Source: an uncultured Lachnospiraceae bacterium
GTDB lineage: Bacteria; Bacillota; Clostridia; Lachnospirales; Lachnospiraceae
DNA length: 9,811 nucleotides
Reading direction: 5' to 3'
Assembly: GCA_945788595.1 (NCBI GenBank)
Contig: CALZMS010000019.1
Span: 1-9,811 of the forward strand
The first letter of the stretch is position 1; every line of letters starts with the position of its first letter. The translations under genes and the position numbers were made by a program. The notes below the pieces were generated by a model. The model did no database searches. It was not told the origin of the DNA and saw only the letters and a program-made list of their open reading frames with translations. Shown here piece after piece: positions 6,255 through 9,811 of the stretch.

Positions 6255-6308
6255 ATTCCGAATAATACCTCTCTTTTTTGGAACAATACAGTTGTTTTTA
6301 TTCGGAAT
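6255..6308. repeat. 11-bp perfect inverted repeat, candidate operator
   Basis: ATTCCGAATAA (6255-6265) and TTATTCGGAAT (6298-6308) are exact inverted copies, 32 bases apart. The right arm fills the first 11 bases of the spacer between the -35 and -10 of the promoter below, where a bound protein would block RNA polymerase. A smaller nested pair, AACAA/TTGTT, lies between them. The arms lie upstream of the predicted start, so the repeat acts at DNA level if at all. The HTH of the gene it precedes is the obvious candidate binder (inference). Confidence 0.55.
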
Positions 6309-6320
6309 AGCAAATATAAT
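6292..6320 (+). promoter_or_regulatory. Promoter of the HTH-AAA-nuclease gene
   Basis: TTGTTT (6292-6297), a 17-base spacer and a perfect TATAAT (6315-6320) give a start near 6327, 27 bases before the ATG. The right arm of the inverted repeat lies in the spacer. Confidence 0.75.
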
Positions 6321-6353
6321 ATTCTTAAAGAACCATCATGGAGGTGCTCCAAT

Positions 6354-8219
6354 ATGACAATCAAAGAAACAGCTGCCGCCTGGGGTATTACTGAGCGGCG
6401 GGTCAACGAATTTTGCAAAGCCGGGCGTATCCCCGGCGCATATAAAGAAGGCAGACAGTGGTTCATTCCGGATAACGCGCAAAAGCCGCTGGATAAGCGC
6501 TGCCGCCAGAGTACTGCATGCCCGGCAACGCCGTCTGTACGCAAGCCTCTTCCCATCGGCGTGTCGAGTTACCGGGATGCCTGTACAAACTACTACTATG
6601 TAGACAAGACACTGATGATCAAAGAGTTTCTGGACGAACGTCCCAAAGTATCTCTGTTCACCCGTCCCAGACGTTTTGGCAAGACATTAAACATGGATAT
6701 GCTCCGAGTATTTTTTGAGCGTGCAAATACCGATACATCCAGGTATTTTACGGATAAGGCCATCTGGAAATGTGGTGAGGAATATCGTTCTCATCAGGGA
6801 AAGTATCCGGTTATATTTCTCACTTTCAAAGATGTGAAGTTTGATACCTGGGAAGCAACGCTGGAAAAGATTAAGGCACTTCTTCAGGAAGAATATGGGA
6901 GACATCAGGAGTTAGTAAAAAGTGATAAACTTTCAGAGTACGAGAAAGAATATTTTGCAAAGATTCTTGACGGTACAGCAAATGAGGTGGCGCTTACATC
7001 AGCACTTGAGAGGCTATCGAAGATGCTTGCCACTCATCATGGGAAGGCTCCGATTATCATTATTGATGAATATGATACTCCCATCCAGCAGGGGCATGCA
7101 AAAGGTTTCTATGATACCGTCATTGGTTTTATGCGCAACCTGTTCTCCGGTGGTCTGAAAGACAATCCGCATTTAAGCTACGGTTTCCTGACCGGCATAC
7201 TGCGGGTTGCCAAAGAAAGTATTTTCAGTGGCCTGAACAACCTGAAAATCAACTCCATCCTGGACGAACGCTACAGCGAATATTTCGGATTTACCTCAGA
7301 TGAAGTGCGAAAGATGGCAGAATACTACAACGCATCTGACAAATATCAGGAGCTCTGTGACTGGTATGACGGTTACCGTTTCGGAAATACCGATATTTTT
7401 AATCCCTGGTCTGTGATTGGATATTTCAACAACAACTGCCGCCCCAAAGCCTTCTGGCAATCCACTGGCAGCAACGATATCATCAGCGAAGTTCTTGCCT
7501 CTGCCACACCGGACATTATGGAACGGTTGGAACGGTTAATGAAGGGCGATTCCTTTGTTACCCACATTGACACCGGCGTCATTTATCCCCAGATTCAGAA
7601 GGATCCTTCCTCCGTTTACAGCTTTCTGCTGGTGGCAGGCTACCTGAAAGTGGTAAACTGTGACCAGCCCTATGGTGAAGATTACATGTGTGAGGTTGCT
7701 CTGCCAAACAAAGAGATTTCCTTCGTTTACAGCAAAGAGATCCTGTCTCAACTTGAAGACATTATCCCCCGCTCTGCCGCAATCGCAGTCCAGGAAGCCC
7801 TCTACAAAATGGATATTGACGCACTGCAGATAGCCCTGGAAAACTTCCTGCTGCAGACCATCAGCTTCCACGATGCCGCTGACGAGACTTTCTACCACGG
7901 CCTGATCTTAGGTATGTGTGCTGTAATGGATAACAGCTATCGCATCACCTCCAACCGAGAATCCGGCGAAGGACGTTTTGATATCCAAATGCTTCCGCTG
8001 AACAAGCGTCTGCCCGGCATCCTCATTGAACTGAAAGCCGGAAAAGACCGCTCCGAAACACAACTTGAAACGCTCGCCAACGCAGCCCTGCAGCAGATCA
8101 ACGACCGCACATACAGCGCTGATCTGCAGGCAATGAAAGTTGCATCAATCATCAAATTTGACATTACGTTCTCCGGCAAAAGAACCCGAATTGCCGCCCA
8201 AATACAGAATATTGAATAA
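6354..8219 (+). CDS. HTH-AAA-ATPase-like-PD-(D/E)XK nuclease protein
   Basis: The 621-residue product has three parts. Residues 1-45 form a MerR/excisionase-like HTH (TIKETAAAWGITERRVNEFCKAGRIPGA, then WFIPD). The AAA-ATPase-like domain PF09820 follows (about 67-350): IGVSSYRDAC...YYVDKT, P-loop-like RPRRFGKT (104-111), Walker B IIIIDEYD (234-241) and CDWYDGYRFG (335-344). A C-terminal PD-(D/E)XK nuclease-like domain (PDDEXK_9, about 500-600) has FYHG (513-516), D543 in GRFDIQ and E559-L-K561. All key residues are present, so the gene looks functional. The ATG at 6354 is chosen for GGAGG 9 bases upstream and for its position downstream of the promoter; the frame is open back to 6216. Such proteins are abundant and often multicopy in gut bacteria; their biological role is unsettled, with mobility or defence only guessed. 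Confidence 0.92.
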   Translation: MTIKETAAAWGITERRVNEFCKAGRIPGAYKEGRQWFIPDNAQKPLDKRCRQSTACPATPSVRKPLPIGVSSYRDACTNYYYVDKTLMIKEFLDERPKVSLFTRPRRFGKTLNMDMLRVFFERANTDTSRYFTDKAIWKCGEEYRSHQGKYPVIFLTFKDVKFDTWEATLEKIKALLQEEYGRHQELVKSDKLSEYEKEYFAKILDGTANEVALTSALERLSKMLATHHGKAPIIIIDEYDTPIQQGHAKGFYDTVIGFMRNLFSGGLKDNPHLSYGFLTGILRVAKESIFSGLNNLKINSILDERYSEYFGFTSDEVRKMAEYYNASDKYQELCDWYDGYRFGNTDIFNPWSVIGYFNNNCRPKAFWQSTGSNDIISEVLASATPDIMERLERLMKGDSFVTHIDTGVIYPQIQKDPSSVYSFLLVAGYLKVVNCDQPYGEDYMCEVALPNKEISFVYSKEILSQLEDIIPRSAAIAVQEALYKMDIDALQIALENFLLQTISFHDAADETFYHGLILGMCAVMDNSYRITSNRESGEGRFDIQMLPLNKRLPGILIELKAGKDRSETQLETLANAALQQINDRTYSADLQAMKVASIIKFDITFSGKRTRIAAQIQNIE

Positions 8220-8308
8220 AACTTCCCATACCCAAAATGGGATTTACACCTTGCCACGAAAATAAAAGTCGTAGCAAGGTTACGCACACCTTAGAGGTGT
8301 GGGAAGTT
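8220..8308 (+). mobile_element. 89-base multi-hairpin element, IS200/IS605 right-end/omega-RNA-like
   Basis: The element starts on the base after the stop codon of the nuclease gene. Its ends AACTTCCCATACC (8220-8232) and GGTGTGGGAAGTT (8296-8308) are inverted copies with one difference. Inside are CCC-AAAAT-GGG (8231-8241), a long hairpin ACCTTGC...GCAAGGT (8248-8254/8274-8280) extended by ACGA/TCGT, and CACACCT-TAG-AGGTGTG (8285-8301). The last hairpin, with CCTTAGAGG followed by GGGAAGTT, resembles right ends of tnpB-type IS605 elements, where the omega-RNA scaffold ends. No tnpA or tnpB is present, so it would be a solo end or a non-autonomous relic. A 3' processing or stability structure of the nuclease mRNA is the alternative. 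Confidence 0.4.
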
Positions 8309-8474
8309 ATTAATTCATAACCAAAATAAAAATGAGAACATTTCAGAAAACAAACAAAGGAAAAGAATAAATCACTATAGTCCGTGACAACAGCAAAAAT
8401 CGCTGTGGCCCAAAAAACACATCTCCTTTTAAAATCAAATCTGACAGAAGTACAATCCTCTGGTCTTCCATATG

Positions 8475-8509
8475 CAAACAAGGCCATTGCAAGTGTCGCT
8501 GCGATGGCC
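8475..8509 (-). terminator. Possible terminator after the epimerase fragment
   Basis: On the minus strand a 9-position stem (8501-8509 with 8482-8490, one A-C mismatch) with a 10-base loop is followed by TTGTTTG. It lies about 35 bases past the epimerase stop. Elsewhere in 8309-8542 I see no gene; short open frames there lack ribosome binding sites and recognisable motifs. Confidence 0.3.
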
Positions 8510-8542
8510 CTGTCATGTATTAGGAAAAACTTTTGGAAAAGA

Positions 8543-9031
8543 TCAAGCCATATTATGTCTATTCAGAAGGTCTCGCTCATATGTCAGAAGATCTCTGGCC
8601 TTCTGGTCAAGACTTGCTTCGGAAACATCATCTTCCAGATTTCTCCACACGAAGCAATCTCTAGCCACTTCACCGCCGGCCTGTACGAACAGTTCTGTGA
8701 CGATTTGCTCTTTGTAGCCGATATCTGCCAATGCACCTACGATCTCATCAAAATTGATGTGTCCGGAACCCGGGCAACGGCGGTTATTATCGCCAAAATG
8801 CATACCTTTCAGATATGGTGCTGCTGTATGGATAGCTTCTGTGAAGCTGTCCTCTTCGATATTCATATGGTATGTGTCCAGCAGAATGCCAACATTTGGT
8901 GCATCCACCTTTTTTACATAGTCAACAGCCTCTTTTGCCGTATTTAAAACGCAGCCCTCAAAGCGATTAACAACCTCTACACAGTAGGTAACACCATAAC
9001 CTTCGGCTGTCTTTGCAATTTCTTTCATAGA
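8543..9031 (-). pseudogene. D-psicose/D-tagatose 3-epimerase-like protein, 5'-truncated
   Basis: The family (sugar phosphate isomerase/epimerase TIM barrel, PF01261) interconverts ketohexoses at C3. The authentic part starts at SMKEIAKTAEGYG and covers 162 residues to the stop. The four metal ligands are kept: E19 in VEVVNRFE, D52 in LLDTYHMN, H78 in KGMHFGD and E113 in VTELFV. Their spacings (33, 59 and 94) equal those recalled for Agrobacterium D-psicose 3-epimerase (E150, D183, H209, E244), so about 130 N-terminal residues are missing. Upstream of residue 1 the frame continues antisense into the dehydrogenase and can start only at TTG 9070, an artefact of the junction. It is not expected to form a full barrel. 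It lies head to head with the dehydrogenase fragment, which probably served the same sugar pathway. Confidence 0.85.
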
Positions 9032-9032
9032 T

Positions 9033-9811
9033 GCGATCTGTGGCAGCGATATCCATGTGTACCACGGCAAACATCCCTACACTAAATATCCTGTCACACA
9101 GGGTCACGAAGTATCTGGTGAAATTGTACAGCTGGGTCAGTACGTGTCTGACTTCACTGTCGGCCAGAAAGTCACCATTGAACCACAGGTTTTCTGCGGC
9201 CGCTGTTATCCGTGTCTGCACGGCAAATACAACCTCTGTGAACATCTGAAAGTCATGGGCTTCCAGACGACCGGAACAGCCAGTGAATATTTTGCTGTAG
9301 ATGCTTCAAAAGTAACCCCCATCCCCGAAACCATGACATACAGTGAGGGGGCTATGATCGAACCTCTCGCCGTTACTGTACATGCTGCCAAACGTTTTTC
9401 CGGTATCGAAGGTGCTAAAGTATGCATCCTGGGCTGTGGACCAATCGGAATCCTACTGGCTCAGGCTGTTCGTGCCGCCGGGGCCCGCGAAGTCATGATC
9501 ACAGATATTTCCGATTACCGTCTGTCTCTGGCCAAAAGTCTCGGCGTTGACTATGCTGTAAATACCAAAGACACAGATTTTGGCACTGCACTCGTGGATG
9601 CTTTCGGCCCTGACAAAGCCGATGTCATCTATGACTGCGCCGGAAACGATATCACCATGAATCAGGCCATCCAGAATGCCCGCAAAGGAAGCACAATCAT
9701 CCTCGTGGCAGTCTTTGCAAAAATGGCAAATGTTGACCTCGCAAAACTCAACGATTCCGAGCTGGATCTGAACACAACAATGATGTACCGCCACGAAGAC
9801 TATGTCGATGC
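9033..9811 (+). pseudogene. Zinc-dependent sorbitol/L-iditol-type dehydrogenase, 5'-truncated, runs off window
   Basis: This is a medium-chain zinc alcohol dehydrogenase that oxidises a polyol or secondary alcohol with NAD. The authentic reading begins at ICGSDIHVYHGKHPY, which holds the catalytic-zinc Cys (normally near residue 38) and is followed by QGHE. The structural-zinc cysteines form CGRCYPCLHGKYNLC (x2, x2, x7 spacing). The Rossmann motif is GCGPIG, and the acidic residue in ITDISDYR favours NAD over NADP. About 35-38 N-terminal residues are missing. In this frame the sequence upstream reaches a stop at 8997-8999 with no ATG between, so it has neither start codon nor ribosome binding site. 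The 3' part runs through the right edge (259 complete codons seen). The exact substrate cannot be told. Its 5' edge coincides with the broken 5' edge of the epimerase. Confidence 0.85.

Noticed and set aside
6216..6353. 46-codon N-terminal extension of the HTH-AAA-nuclease protein
   Set aside because: It would run through the inverted repeat and the TATAAT box and lacks a ribosome binding site.
8384..8947. 187-codon open frame on the plus strand
   Set aside because: It is mainly antisense to the epimerase fragment, starts with GTG, has no ribosome binding site and shows no motif.
9032..9070. 13-codon N-terminal extension of the epimerase starting at TTG 9070
   Set aside because: These codons are antisense to dehydrogenase sequence and exist only because of the junction.
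1..9811. CRISPR array or tandem repeat array
   Set aside because: No regularly spaced direct repeats were seen anywhere in the window.

Overview
The window looks like a chromosomal segment of an anaerobic Firmicute, most likely a gut Clostridium relative of the Lachnospiraceae type. The reasons are strong AGGAGG-like ribosome binding sites, TTGxxx-17-TATAAT promoters, a yybP-ykoY manganese riboswitch ahead of mntP, a ferredoxin-like DUF362 protein and a YugP-type zinc peptidase. The genus is inference; no rRNA or other marker fixes it.

Layout, left to right. (a) 1-2305, all minus strand: an operon of a DUF362/ferredoxin protein, trmB and a candidate 57-residue Cys-rich small protein, followed by tRNA-Lys(CTT) with its own promoter and terminator. 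(b) 2306-3485: an intergenic region with a perfect 20-bp palindrome, then on the plus strand a promoter, the Mn2+ riboswitch with a mutually exclusive 15-bp terminator, mntP and a strong terminator. (c) 3499-5326, minus strand, visibly more AT-rich: a decayed patch holding a frameshifted 3' fragment of a GyrI-like gene, the C-terminal remnant of a WYL regulator, one intact gene (XRE helix-turn-helix plus zinc ribbon) with a near-consensus promoter, and a VOC pseudogene with a nonsense codon and a frameshift. (d) 5421-6107: the membrane zinc peptidase yugP, minus strand. (e) 6255-8308, divergent from yugP: an 11-bp inverted repeat overlapping a promoter, a 621-residue protein joining a MerR/excisionase-like HTH to an AAA-ATPase-like domain and a PD-(D/E)XK nuclease domain, and, starting right after its stop codon, an 89-base multi-hairpin element that resembles the right end/omega-RNA of IS200/IS605 elements. 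(f) 8543-9811: two sugar-metabolism genes, a D-psicose/tagatose 3-epimerase-like gene (minus) and a zinc-dependent sorbitol-type dehydrogenase (plus), joined head to head at about 9032-9036. Both lack their 5' ends at that same point.

How it fits together. The left part is housekeeping (tRNA modification, tRNA, Mn2+ homeostasis). The middle and right show gene loss and rearrangement around stress/regulatory genes and a possibly mobile nuclease module. The best leads are the double 5'-truncation junction near 9034 (inversion, deletion or chimera), the HTH-AAA-nuclease gene with its inverted-repeat promoter and structured 3' element, and the small Cys-rich protein after trmB. Everything here was read by eye; no alignment, folding or database search was run.
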